DNA of 64,000 bases from Autumnicola tepida (lineage in GTDB: Bacteria; Bacteroidota; Bacteroidia; Flavobacteriales; Flavobacteriaceae): assembly GCF_031846485.1 (NCBI RefSeq), contig NZ_JAVRHQ010000002.1, positions 186,001 to 250,000 on the forward strand, given 5' to 3'. The number at the start of each line of letters is the position of its first letter. The first letter of the stretch is position 1. Below the pieces are notes generated by a model. The model searched no databases. It was not told the DNA's origin and saw nothing but the letters and a program-made list of their open reading frames with translations. The position numbers and the translations under genes were made by a program. This document shows, piece by piece, positions 34,024-42,669 of this stretch.

Positions 34024-35400
34024 TTATTCTATTTCTTCGATGGTGTATAATTGCGGAATTTCAGCATCCCACCCATAAGTTTCCTTGATGCCTTTTTGCA
34101 ATGCTTCTGCACTCTCTTTTTCACCGTGTACAATGAAAATACGTTCGGGTTTGTTTTTTACCTTATCCATCCAGTCCATAAGTTCTGCGTGGTCTGCGTG
34201 TGCTGAGAGCCCTTCAATTTCTACAACTTCCATATCAAAGGGCACCCATTTTCCATACACTTTAAGTTCTTTATCGCCTTCCAATAATTTTCTGCCTCGC
34301 GTACCTTCAGCTTGATAACCCACAAAAAGCAAGGTGTTGTTGGGGTTTTGTGCTTGGGTTTCAAGGTAGTTTAGCATTCTTCCTCCTGTTAGCATTCCAC
34401 TTCCTGCGATTACTATTTTAGGTTTGTTATCGGTTCGTAACTCCATTGTTTCCCGATAACTGCTTACGATCGTAAAGTGCGAACACATTTCATCACATTC
34501 GTTATCTTCCAACCTGTGCCAATCCCTTGTGCGATGAAACAATTCTAATACACTTGCTCCCATTGGGCTGTCCATTATCATTTGTATTTTTGGGATTTTC
34601 TTCTCTTTCAATAATTTCCAAAAAATCAGCATCATCAGCTGGGCACGTTCTACTGAAAAACTTGGAACAAATAAGCTGCCACCTCGATTGATAGTGTCAT
34701 TAACCAATTTTTCTATCTGTGGAAGTGCTTCTACTTCATCAGGATGAAATCTTCCTCCGTAGGTGGATTCAATAAATAATACATCTGCCTTTTTTGGCTT
34801 TAATGGCGGAAACAGTAATAAATCGTTTGTTCTGCCTATATCGCCAGAAAACACAAAACGTTTCCTGTGTACATCCAACTCAATGTAAGTTGCTCCCAGA
34901 ATGTGTCCATTATATTGAAATCGAGCCGTTATGCCATTAAACAATGGAATCCATTGTGATTGCGGAATTCCTTTAAAATGAGGGATAGTTTTTTCTACAT
35001 CCTTTAGGTCGTACAATGGTTCAGCAGGATTATGTTTGGAATAGCCTTCTTTATTGGCACGTTCTGCTTCTTGTTCCTGAATTTTTGCACTATCATTCAA
35101 AATGATTTTTGCAATGTCCAAAGTAGGATTGGTGCCGTATATTGGTCCATTGAACCCCTTCTTGACCAATCTTGGTAAATACCCTGTGTGGTCTAAATGG
35201 CCGTGGGTAAGAAGCACCGTATCAATTTCTGAAACTTCCACGGGTGGATACTCCCAGTTTTTAAGGCGCAATTCTTTTAACCCTTGAAAAAGTCCGCAGT
35301 CTATGAGTATCTTTTTATCTCCTGTGTCCACTAAATATTTTGAGCCGGTTACCGTACCTGCTGCACCTAAAAAGTGAATATTTATTTTATTGTTATCCAT
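34024..35400 (-). CDS. Beta-CASP metallo-beta-lactamase-fold RNase-type protein
   Basis: A 458-residue MBL-fold hydrolase with RNA-specificity (beta-CASP) region. Metal motif LLTHGHLDHTGYLP (HxHxDH), VFSGDIGRT, the beta-CASP segment ending MIDSPMG-like IMDSPMGASV, GSGMLTGGRM and final VEIEGLSAHADH and IVHGEKES are present. Similar proteins process RNA. It lies within a stress and metabolism gene run, 20 bases before the AMP phosphorylase gene. Confidence 0.92.
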   Translation of the reverse strand: MDNNKINIHFLGAAGTVTGSKYLVDTGDKKILIDCGLFQGLKELRLKNWEYPPVEVSEIDTVLLTHGHLDHTGYLPRLVKKGFNGPIYGTNPTLDIAKIILNDSAKIQEQEAERANKEGYSKHNPAEPLYDLKDVEKTIPHFKGIPQSQWIPLFNGITARFQYNGHILGATYIELDVHRKRFVFSGDIGRTNDLLLFPPLKPKKADVLFIESTYGGRFHPDEVEALPQIEKLVNDTINRGGSLFVPSFSVERAQLMMLIFWKLLKEKKIPKIQMIMDSPMGASVLELFHRTRDWHRLEDNECDEMCSHFTIVSSYRETMELRTDNKPKIVIAGSGMLTGGRMLNYLETQAQNPNNTLLFVGYQAEGTRGRKLLEGDKELKVYGKWVPFDMEVVEIEGLSAHADHAELMDWMDKVKNKPERIFIVHGEKESAEALQKGIKETYGWDAEIPQLYTIEEIE

Positions 35401-35415
35401 CTTTATAGTATTTAT

Positions 35416-35670
35416 TTAGAGTCCACCACAGCAAGAAGGTGTATTTCCTTTATCTTGTTTTGATTTGCTCAATTCCACTATTTCTTTATATAGATTACGA
35501 GAATCCTCTTTAATAAAAAGAGCCAATTTCTTTACTGATTTAGGTTCAAAGTGAACCATTTCCAATAATATCTCAAGGGCTTCTTCAAGTAGTTTAGAGT
35601 CATCTTCCAATGCTTGGTAAAATGGCTCTAAATCTATACTGTCCTTTTCTTTCAGTTCATCTGTTTTCAT
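35416..35670 (-). CDS. Small acidic protein ending in a CCGG motif (84 aa)
   Basis: A helical, Glu/Leu-rich 84-residue protein ending TPSCCGGL. The vicinal Cys pair at the very C-terminus could bind metal or form a redox site. I do not recognise the family. It sits 15 bases upstream of the beta-CASP gene. Confidence 0.6.
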   Translation of the reverse strand: MKTDELKEKDSIDLEPFYQALEDDSKLLEEALEILLEMVHFEPKSVKKLALFIKEDSRNLYKEIVELSKSKQDKGNTPSCCGGL

Positions 35671-35706
35671 TTGTTCTATTTTTAAATTAAAAATGTATGT
35701 AGTGCT

Positions 35707-36549
35707 TTATTGAATTCTACATAGTTCTCTTGAATCTTCGAGAATCTTTTTGTGCCTTGACTTTGGCACTCCTACTTGTTCTAAAACTTTTGGGTTTTCG
35801 TGAAGCTCTTTGCAGAGCACAAGACCTCTATCCAATAATTTCGTTTTTTCGGCCTTAGTAAGCGTTGTTATTGCTGTTAATGGATGTAGCCCCGACTTAT
35901 CTATTCTGTCTTTTAACCCGTTATCCATTGGGTAATCCCAACTTGTCAATAATAGCCCAACGCATTTACCATATTGTACCGCATCACTTGTAAATCGTGT
36001 ATTGGTATAGACGCCTCCTTTGTGAAGTTTAGTTTCGTGACCTTTTTGGCGTTCCCAATTTTTTTCTACATCTAAAAATCTTGAATTGATGTATAATGGA
36101 ATCTTCACGTTGCAAACTCGTCCTTGATCGCTATGGTATTTGCATTCAATCATATAATGATTATTGTCTTTTTGCGCTATCACATCTATTTCGTGCTGCA
36201 CACAATTGCCCTGCACAATCACACCAACTTGTGTTGAAAACCCTTCGTGCGTTAATAGTTTGCCTACGAATCTTTCAAATGGAAAACCGGTTGGACCCAG
36301 TTCCATCAAAGCTTTTTTGAGCTTGTACTTTGAAGCACTTACCCTGGATTTAGCCTTTAGCATTTTAAAGGCCATTTGATAGATCCTTTTGGTGGTCATT
36401 CCTTCTTCAATCTGCTCTTGCACCTTCCGGGCTATATCCTGAATGATATCCTCATCTGCCCGTGAACGCCGCAGGGAATTGATGAGTTTGTTTATATCAA
36501 AAGCTTCGTACTCACCGGAATATTTTTTTATCAGAACTGATTTATTCAT
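35707..36549 (-). CDS. ATP-cone plus Mrr-type restriction-endonuclease-like protein
   Basis: A 280-residue two-domain protein. Residues 1-90 are an ATP-cone (VLIKKYSGEYEAFDINKLINSLRRS..., nucleotide-sensing). Residues 95-215 are a Mrr-like PD-(D/E)XK domain: GFPFERFVGKLL, HEIDVIAQKDNN (Asp) and HYMIECKYHSD (Glu-x-Lys). Such fusions are known but uncharacterised to my knowledge; nucleotide-controlled DNA or RNA cleavage is inferred. It starts 2 bases from the universal-stress gene, so the two are tightly coupled. Confidence 0.85.
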   Translation of the reverse strand: MNKSVLIKKYSGEYEAFDINKLINSLRRSRADEDIIQDIARKVQEQIEEGMTTKRIYQMAFKMLKAKSRVSASKYKLKKALMELGPTGFPFERFVGKLLTHEGFSTQVGVIVQGNCVQHEIDVIAQKDNNHYMIECKYHSDQGRVCNVKIPLYINSRFLDVEKNWERQKGHETKLHKGGVYTNTRFTSDAVQYGKCVGLLLTSWDYPMDNGLKDRIDKSGLHPLTAITTLTKAEKTKLLDRGLVLCKELHENPKVLEQVGVPKSRHKKILEDSRELCRIQ

Positions 36550-36551
36550 CC

Positions 36552-37382
36552 TTACACTTTAATAGTCATTACTGGTAATTCGGAATGATTGGTTACACCC
36601 TCGGCGATACTCTTAGAGAACAGGCTTAAAAAACCTGTACGGCCGTGGGTACACATTGCAATCAAATCTGCATCTCTATACTTTAAAAAATTATTTATAC
36701 CTGTTTCTACGTCAGGTTCGTTATATACATTCATTGAATACTTTTCTAAATGGGGGAATTTTTTCAGGAATTCCTTAATGGGATTTAACCCCTGCTCAAT
36801 ACTATTAAAATCAGTCTCAGTATTGATCCTCAATAAATGGATATGTGCACCGCATTTTTCAGCAATCGAAATAACCTGCTTAAAGCTTTCACTCACATCT
36901 TCCGAAAAATCTGAAACAAAAACGACATCTTTAAAAGGAAAGGATATTTCTTCGTTCTTGACCACAATTACCGGTACATCTGCTTTTCTCACAATCTTCT
37001 CAACGTTGCTTCCCAATAATTCACGAACGCTGCCGCGGGTACCACTGCTTCCAGTAACTATAAAATCGTGATGGAAATGGCCGGAATGTCTTAGAATGTT
37101 GGCCTGACCGCCATCAAATTCCAGAAAGGTCCTGCATTCAAGGTTTTGTTGTTCTGCTTTTTTCTCCAATTCTCTCAGGTTAGCTTTTGCACTGCCTATT
37201 TGTTTTACTGTTTCCGGATACTGCTTTTCCTTTTGTTTATCTAACTTTACCCATTCCACGGGAGTTTTTATCAAATGAAAAAAATGGATTTCGGAATTAT
37301 AAAGCTTCGCCATTTTAATTCCGAGTTCTGCTGCCTTGTTGCAGTTTTCTGAAAAGTCTGTAGGTACGAGTATGTTTTTCAT
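36552..37382 (-). CDS. Two-domain universal stress protein
   Basis: A 276-residue protein with two UspA domains. The first begins MKNILVPTDFSENCNKAAELG and ends near IVTGSSGTRGSVRELLGSNV; the second has the ATP-type GRTGFLSLFSKSIAEGVTNHS with CTHGRTG. Probably an ATP-binding stress regulator in the cytoplasm. A second, single-domain copy is at 44061-44522. Confidence 0.93.
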   Translation of the reverse strand: MKNILVPTDFSENCNKAAELGIKMAKLYNSEIHFFHLIKTPVEWVKLDKQKEKQYPETVKQIGSAKANLRELEKKAEQQNLECRTFLEFDGGQANILRHSGHFHHDFIVTGSSGTRGSVRELLGSNVEKIVRKADVPVIVVKNEEISFPFKDVVFVSDFSEDVSESFKQVISIAEKCGAHIHLLRINTETDFNSIEQGLNPIKEFLKKFPHLEKYSMNVYNEPDVETGINNFLKYRDADLIAMCTHGRTGFLSLFSKSIAEGVTNHSELPVMTIKV

Positions 37383-37409
37383 AGTTTATTGATTTTTTTA
37401 GTTTGTATT

Positions 37410-38183
37410 TTATTGTGCGGTATAACCGCCGTCGATTACCAATTCAGAACCTGTCATAAATTTAGATTCATCCGAAGCCAGATACACCACTCCATAACCT
37501 ATATCATCTGGCTCTCCCATATGTCCAACAGGGTGCAAACTTTCCAATTGCTTTTTTCCTTCTTCTAAATTACCTTGGGCTTTAAGGAAATTTTCTACCA
37601 TTGGTGTCCATATATAAGCTGGATGAATGGAATTGACACGGATGCCATAACCTTCTTTTGCGCAATGAAGTGCAGCGGATTTGGTAAACAAGGTCACACC
37701 GCCCTTGCTCGCATTATAGGCCGGTAGATTGGGGTCGCCAACAAGGCCTTCTATGGAAGAAAAGTTAATGATTGAACCACCTTCCCCGGTCTCCTTCATA
37801 GCTTTGATCCCATATTGGGTGCCGAGAAAACTGCCATCTAGGTTGATATTTAGAAGATTTTTCCAATCTGCAAGGGTGACCTCTTCCACAGTTCCTCCAA
37901 CTCCTATACCGGCTGAATTTGCCAGAATATGGAGTTTCCCAAATGTTTTGAGTGTAGTATCCATAACCATTTCCCACTGATCTTCTTCCGACACGTCCTG
38001 TTTTATGAATATGGCTTCACCACCGTCGTCCTTGATTTGTTGAACTACTACATTTCCGTTTTCTTCGTCCAAATCTGTTATCACTATTTTTGCTCCTTCA
38101 CGTGCTAACAAAATAGCACTTGATTTTCCGAGGCCAGAGGCACCTCCCGTGACAATGGCTATTTTATTTTTTACTCGATCCAT
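37410..38183 (-). CDS. Short-chain dehydrogenase/reductase
   Basis: A 257-residue NAD(P)-dependent SDR using the ATG at 38183; a longer frame to 38231 would run into the phosphofructokinase gene. Cofactor motif TGGASGLGKSSA, NSAGIGVGG, and the catalytic Ser-Tyr-Lys as NFSSIEG, YNASKGG; the C-terminus has SELVIDGGYTAQ. The substrate is unknown (classical glucose- or hydroxysteroid-dehydrogenase-like group). Confidence 0.92.
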   Translation of the reverse strand: MDRVKNKIAIVTGGASGLGKSSAILLAREGAKIVITDLDEENGNVVVQQIKDDGGEAIFIKQDVSEEDQWEMVMDTTLKTFGKLHILANSAGIGVGGTVEEVTLADWKNLLNINLDGSFLGTQYGIKAMKETGEGGSIINFSSIEGLVGDPNLPAYNASKGGVTLFTKSAALHCAKEGYGIRVNSIHPAYIWTPMVENFLKAQGNLEEGKKQLESLHPVGHMGEPDDIGYGVVYLASDESKFMTGSELVIDGGYTAQ

Positions 38184-38220
38184 AATTTTAAGATTTAAGT
38201 GTTTATAAGAGTTTTGTTTT

Positions 38221-39192
38221 TTACTTACCAAATAATTCTAAAAGTTTCTGTAATTCATCATTTACTTGATGTTGCTTAACTACCTCTTCAAAAGGTGTTA
38301 GGTATAATTCATTATTTAACAATCCGACCATTTTGTTTTTATTTCCGTTTAATAGTTGCTCTACTGCTGCTACTCCAAACCTAATACCAAGCATTCTATC
38401 TAAAGCAGACGGATTACCACCACGTTGAACGTGTCCTAATCTAGTAATGCGTAAATCGACACTTGAATTGACTTCATTAATTTTAGATGCGAGAAGTTCA
38501 GCACCTATTTCATCCCCTTCTGAGACCACGATAAGAAAAGCATCTTCGCTATCGTAACTTTTAACCTTATTCAAAAGATAAATAAAGTCCCTGCCGCTTT
38601 CGGGAATTAAAATAGCATCAGCACCAACGACCAATCCTGAATGAATAGCGATGTAGCCGGAATCCCTCCCCATCAATTCTATAACGAACACCCGATTATG
38701 CGATTCGGCGGTATCTCGTATCTTATCTATATTTTCAATAGCGGTATTTACTGCGGAATCAAAACCAAGGGTATAATCAGTCCCAGAAATATCGTTATCT
38801 ATTGTTCCAGGAATACCTATAAATGGGATGTCACATATTTCTGAAAAAGCCAATAGCCCCCTAAAAGTACCATCGCCACCTATGGCGATCAAAGCATCTA
38901 TATTATTTATTTTTAAGGTTTGTAGTGCCTTTTTTCTGCCTTCCAGTTCCATAAAACGTTTGCTCCGGGCAGTTTTAAGGATGGTGCCGCCTTTGTGTAC
39001 CAATTTCTGTAATTGATGTGTTTCTAAGGACATAAAATCACCATCAATCAATCCTTCGTAACCTTTTCTAATTCCGGTAGCTTTTATGCCATTTGCTTCT
39101 GCTGCTTTTGCAATTGCGTATAATACAGCATTCATTCCCGGGCTATCGCCTCCAGATGTAAATACTCCAATATGTTTTATGGATTGATTCAT
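38221..39192 (-). CDS. pfkA: 6-phosphofructokinase
   Basis: A 323-residue PFK converting fructose 6-phosphate to fructose 1,6-bisphosphate. GVFTSGGDSPGMNAVLY, IGGDGTFRGL (Gly after GGD indicates ATP and not pyrophosphate as donor), PGTIDNDI (catalytic Asp) and MGRDSGYIA are present. Directly followed on the minus strand by the SDR gene and preceded by aldolase and GAPDH genes. Confidence 0.96.
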   Translation of the reverse strand: MNQSIKHIGVFTSGGDSPGMNAVLYAIAKAAEANGIKATGIRKGYEGLIDGDFMSLETHQLQKLVHKGGTILKTARSKRFMELEGRKKALQTLKINNIDALIAIGGDGTFRGLLAFSEICDIPFIGIPGTIDNDISGTDYTLGFDSAVNTAIENIDKIRDTAESHNRVFVIELMGRDSGYIAIHSGLVVGADAILIPESGRDFIYLLNKVKSYDSEDAFLIVVSEGDEIGAELLASKINEVNSSVDLRITRLGHVQRGGNPSALDRMLGIRFGVAAVEQLLNGNKNKMVGLLNNELYLTPFEEVVKQHQVNDELQKLLELFGK

Positions 39193-39216
39193 TTTTATAT
39201 TTCTATGTGCAATAGT

Positions 39217-40278
39217 TTACGCTATTGTAATTTCATCATTCAGATATACTTTCTGAACGGATTGTAATATTTCCACTCCTTCGCCAAAAGGCTTTTGAAA
39301 TGCTTTTCTTCCCATTATCAATCCAGAGCCACCAGCTCTTTTATTGATTACCGCAGTAGCTATAGCATCAACTAAATCTGACTTTCCTTTAGAACCACCG
39401 CCAGAATTTATCAGCCCTATTTTACCCATATAACAATTTGCTACCTGTAATCGACAAAGGTCAATGGGATGGTCTGTCGTCAACGTTTTATACATTTCAT
39501 CATCATATTTTCCAAATCCTATTTCTTTAAACCCGAAATTATTGGTTGGCAATTTTTGTTTAATGACATCTGCCTGAATGGTTACCCCTATATGGTTGGC
39601 CTGCCCGGTTAAATCGGCAGCGGCGTGGTAATCTTTATCTTTGGTTTTAAAAGCTTCATTGCGGGTATAACACCATAGTATAGTAGCCATTCCAAGATTA
39701 TGCGCTTCGGAAAAAGCTTCGGCTATTTCCTTTAATTGCCGGTCACTTTCTTCGGAACCAAAATAGATGGTAGCACCCACGGCAATTGCTCCCATATCCC
39801 ACGCAGATTTTACTTTTCCAAATAGCGTTTGGTCGTATTTGTTGGGATAAGTGAGCAACTCGTTGTGGTTGATCTTTACGATAAAGGGGATTTTATGGGC
39901 GTATTTTCGGGCATTCAATCCCAAAACCCCAAAGGTAGAAGCCACACCATTACAGCCGGCTTCCATCGCCAGTTTTATAATATTCTCTGGGTCAAAATAA
40001 TCAGGATTTTTATAGAATGAAAAAGCTGCGCTATGCTCAATGCCTTGGTCTACAGGAAGGATGCTCAGGTAGCCTGTGCCACCAAGATTTCCGTGATTAT
40101 ACAATTGTGAAAGACTTCGCAGTACCTGTGGATTTCTGTTGCTTTGGGTAAACACCTTATCCAGGCTTGCTTTACTAGGGGTTTGCAGTTCATCCTTGGT
40201 TATTTTTTCACAAACGTGTTCTAAATAGAAGTCTGCTTTTTCTCCTAAAAGTTCTATTATGTTTTTGTTTGTTTTCAT
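39217..40278 (-). CDS. fbaB: Class I fructose-bisphosphate aldolase (FbaB/DhnA type)
   Basis: A 353-residue Schiff-base aldolase of the archaeal/DhnA type. LPVDQGIEHSAA, PFIVKINHNELL, AVGATIYFGSEESDRQ and the late RAGGSGLIMGRKAFQKP phosphate-binding segment are visible. It would cleave the PFK product to triose phosphates. It is 11 bases downstream of the GAPDH gene, giving a GAPDH-aldolase-PFK block. Confidence 0.94.
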   Translation of the reverse strand: MKTNKNIIELLGEKADFYLEHVCEKITKDELQTPSKASLDKVFTQSNRNPQVLRSLSQLYNHGNLGGTGYLSILPVDQGIEHSAAFSFYKNPDYFDPENIIKLAMEAGCNGVASTFGVLGLNARKYAHKIPFIVKINHNELLTYPNKYDQTLFGKVKSAWDMGAIAVGATIYFGSEESDRQLKEIAEAFSEAHNLGMATILWCYTRNEAFKTKDKDYHAAADLTGQANHIGVTIQADVIKQKLPTNNFGFKEIGFGKYDDEMYKTLTTDHPIDLCRLQVANCYMGKIGLINSGGGSKGKSDLVDAIATAVINKRAGGSGLIMGRKAFQKPFGEGVEILQSVQKVYLNDEITIA

Positions 40279-40289
40279 CTCGATAGTGT

Positions 40290-41303
40290 TTAATGAATTC
40301 CTAAACTTTCATTTGTTTTGGCGATGGATTTTGCTCCATCTGTTTCAATTCCAGTTAATGCTCTAATAGCATCAATCGTTTCAGGGATGACAATGGCTTG
40401 GTTATCGACCACGTAGGCATAAAAAAGTTCATCGCCCTGTACCTTCAGCATATCTTCCCAAAGGGCTACTTCGTACATATCGCCCCAAGGTCTTCCCATA
40501 TCCAAGAACATTTCCTTAATGGTATTGTTTGAAACCAGACCTTGATCATATTGAATTAGCTTGATACGACTAGAGGTTTTAAAAGCATCAAGCACTTCTT
40601 CTTTTGAGGCTTGTTTTTTTAACTTCACGTTCCAATAATGCATATGGCTTAATGTTTCCGGTACTTTTACCGCGGAAGTAATAACATTCAAATCAGGATC
40701 TACGCTTTTAGCGTCAGGACCTTGATGGCTTGGGATATCTCTTTCGGGAACCATTGTGTTCATTATACCACCTAGATGACTTTCCCAAGGATCTGTAGCT
40801 CTTCTTAAAAGTGTACCTCGGGCATAATCCAATAAATCGACTCTTTTTAAAGCGGTCAATGTTCTTAAAATAGAAGTGGTATTGCAGGAAACAACTCTTG
40901 TAGCGTTTATGTTGAGAGCAGACTCATAATTATTTTCTGCACTAAAGGAATGGCCTGTTGTTTCGTGTTTTTCGCCACCGTGTAGAATAAATTTGATGTT
41001 CTGCTTCTTATAGACTGCTACATTTTTTGCTGCAATTTTTTTAGGGGTACAATCCACAACGAGGTCAGACTTCTTTAAAAGTTCCTGCATATCGCCTTTT
41101 ACTGAAATATCTTCGGATTTCATTTCGTATTCGGCTTCTTGAGTTGCTGCATAAATTTCGTATTCCTTTCTTACCGCATTTTGAATACGCCAATTGCTAA
41201 TGATGTCGCACACTCCCGAAAGCTTCATATCGTTTTGTAAGTTGATGGCATCTGCCACCCTTTTTCCAATGACTCCGTATCCTATAACTGCTATATTTTT
41301 CAT
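40290..41303 (-). CDS. Type II (archaeal-type) glyceraldehyde-3-phosphate dehydrogenase
   Basis: A 337-residue GAPDH of the archaeal type II family, unlike the usual bacterial GapA. The NAD(P) motif is AVIGYGVIGKRVADAI and the catalytic Cys is in VVSCNTTSILRTL (about residue 138); HMHYWNVKL follows. Type II GAPDH is rare in bacteria, which suggests transfer as part of this gene block. The enzyme would complete a short upper/middle glycolysis route with PFK and aldolase. Confidence 0.92.
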   Translation of the reverse strand: MKNIAVIGYGVIGKRVADAINLQNDMKLSGVCDIISNWRIQNAVRKEYEIYAATQEAEYEMKSEDISVKGDMQELLKKSDLVVDCTPKKIAAKNVAVYKKQNIKFILHGGEKHETTGHSFSAENNYESALNINATRVVSCNTTSILRTLTALKRVDLLDYARGTLLRRATDPWESHLGGIMNTMVPERDIPSHQGPDAKSVDPDLNVITSAVKVPETLSHMHYWNVKLKKQASKEEVLDAFKTSSRIKLIQYDQGLVSNNTIKEMFLDMGRPWGDMYEVALWEDMLKVQGDELFYAYVVDNQAIVIPETIDAIRALTGIETDGAKSIAKTNESLGIH

Positions 41304-41322
41304 ATAATTTGATTTTTATTAA

Positions 41323-42669
41323 TTATGTTTTATTGTTTGTAGTTTCCATTCCCATATGCATATTTCCTTCATCGTCTGTATGTGAAATCATAAAAAGGCG
41401 TTCCGCAACAATGATTAGAACAATCCCAATTGCTGCAACGATAAGCACCAATGGATCATTCAGATATTTTATATAAAGAAAGGCCGTGAGTACTGCGACA
41501 TCCAGTATAATGGCGACCAAGGGGATAATTGGTTTAAAATCAACTTCTTTTTTAAGGTGCCTTACAAGCCCCCAATGAATAGCAATATCCATAATGAGGT
41601 AGAAAATAGCGCCGATAGAAGCGATTCTTGTTAAATCAAATAGGACAGTTAGTAAAATAGCGAGTGAAACCGTGAATATGAGCGCAGGATTTTTAAAGTT
41701 CCCCATCCTTTTTAAAGACGGTACCTGTTTCATATTGCTGAGCATCGCTAACAAGCGTGATGATGAGAAAACACTAGCAATGACCCCAGATACTGTGGCA
41801 ATTATGGCAATGCCAATGGTAATCCAGGATCCCCATTCGCCAAAAATAGGTCTTGCTGCAGCCGCAAGGGCATAATCTTTTGCCGCAATAACCTCAGGGA
41901 TGCTTAAACCTCCGGCCACGGCCAAAGCCAGTGCTACGTAGATAAGTGTACAAATAAGAATAGAAATAATAATGGACCGTCCCAGATTCTTATGCGGGTT
42001 TTTAATATCCCCGCCTTGATTGGTAATAGTAGTAAAACCCTTATAAGCAAGTATAGACAAGGCCAAAGCAGCCACAAAGGCGAATCCTTGCGGTAATGTT
42101 TCGGTATTTTGAGGGATATAGTTTCCGGTAATATCTGAAAAACCTGAAACTATAAGTCCGGCAATAGCCAATAATGCAATTCCCACAACCTTAATTATCG
42201 CCGTGAAGGTTGCAGTTGCACCTATAACTTTGTTGCCCAAAACATTCACTATATAAGCCGTCACTAGCAATACTATACCCAGTATTGACGCATAACCGGC
42301 AAAATCTTCGGGGAACAACCGAAGGGTATAAGCTCCAAAGGTACCTGCAACAAGGCTTTCTGAAATTACCATAGAAACATACATCAGTAAAGAAAAAACA
42401 CCAGTTGTGGTTCCCGGGCCATAAGACTTATCCAGAAACTTGACTACACCTCCAGAGGATGGAAAAGCGTTTGAAAACTTTACATAAGAGTACGAACTAA
42501 AACCCACCACAATGGCTCCCGCTATAAATGCTATGGGGAATAAATCACCTACCAGTTCGGCTATCTGTCCCATAAGGACAAATATACCTGCACCGATCAT
42601 CACACCGGTGCCGAGGGATATAGATCCAATTAAAGATAGTTTTTGAATATTTGTTGTATTAACTTTCAT
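41323..42669 (-). CDS. APC-family amino-acid/polyamine permease
   Basis: A 448-residue permease with about 12 membrane segments. TM1 carries SLGTGVMIGAGIFVLMGQ, the APC substrate-binding glycine motif. LAYKGFTTITNQGGDIKNPHKN is also family-typical. The substrate is not predictable. It overlaps the NDH-2 gene by 11 bases. Confidence 0.9.
   Translation of the reverse strand: MKVNTTNIQKLSLIGSISLGTGVMIGAGIFVLMGQIAELVGDLFPIAFIAGAIVVGFSSYSYVKFSNAFPSSGGVVKFLDKSYGPGTTTGVFSLLMYVSMVISESLVAGTFGAYTLRLFPEDFAGYASILGIVLLVTAYIVNVLGNKVIGATATFTAIIKVVGIALLAIAGLIVSGFSDITGNYIPQNTETLPQGFAFVAALALSILAYKGFTTITNQGGDIKNPHKNLGRSIIISILICTLIYVALALAVAGGLSIPEVIAAKDYALAAAARPIFGEWGSWITIGIAIIATVSGVIASVFSSSRLLAMLSNMKQVPSLKRMGNFKNPALIFTVSLAILLTVLFDLTRIASIGAIFYLIMDIAIHWGLVRHLKKEVDFKPIIPLVAIILDVAVLTAFLYIKYLNDPLVLIVAAIGIVLIIVAERLFMISHTDDEGNMHMGMETTNNKT

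Noticed and set aside
38184..38231. Longer N-terminus for the short-chain dehydrogenase
   Set aside because: The 16 extra residues overlap the phosphofructokinase coding end and do not look like SDR sequence; MDRVKNKIAIVTGG at 38183 is the normal start.
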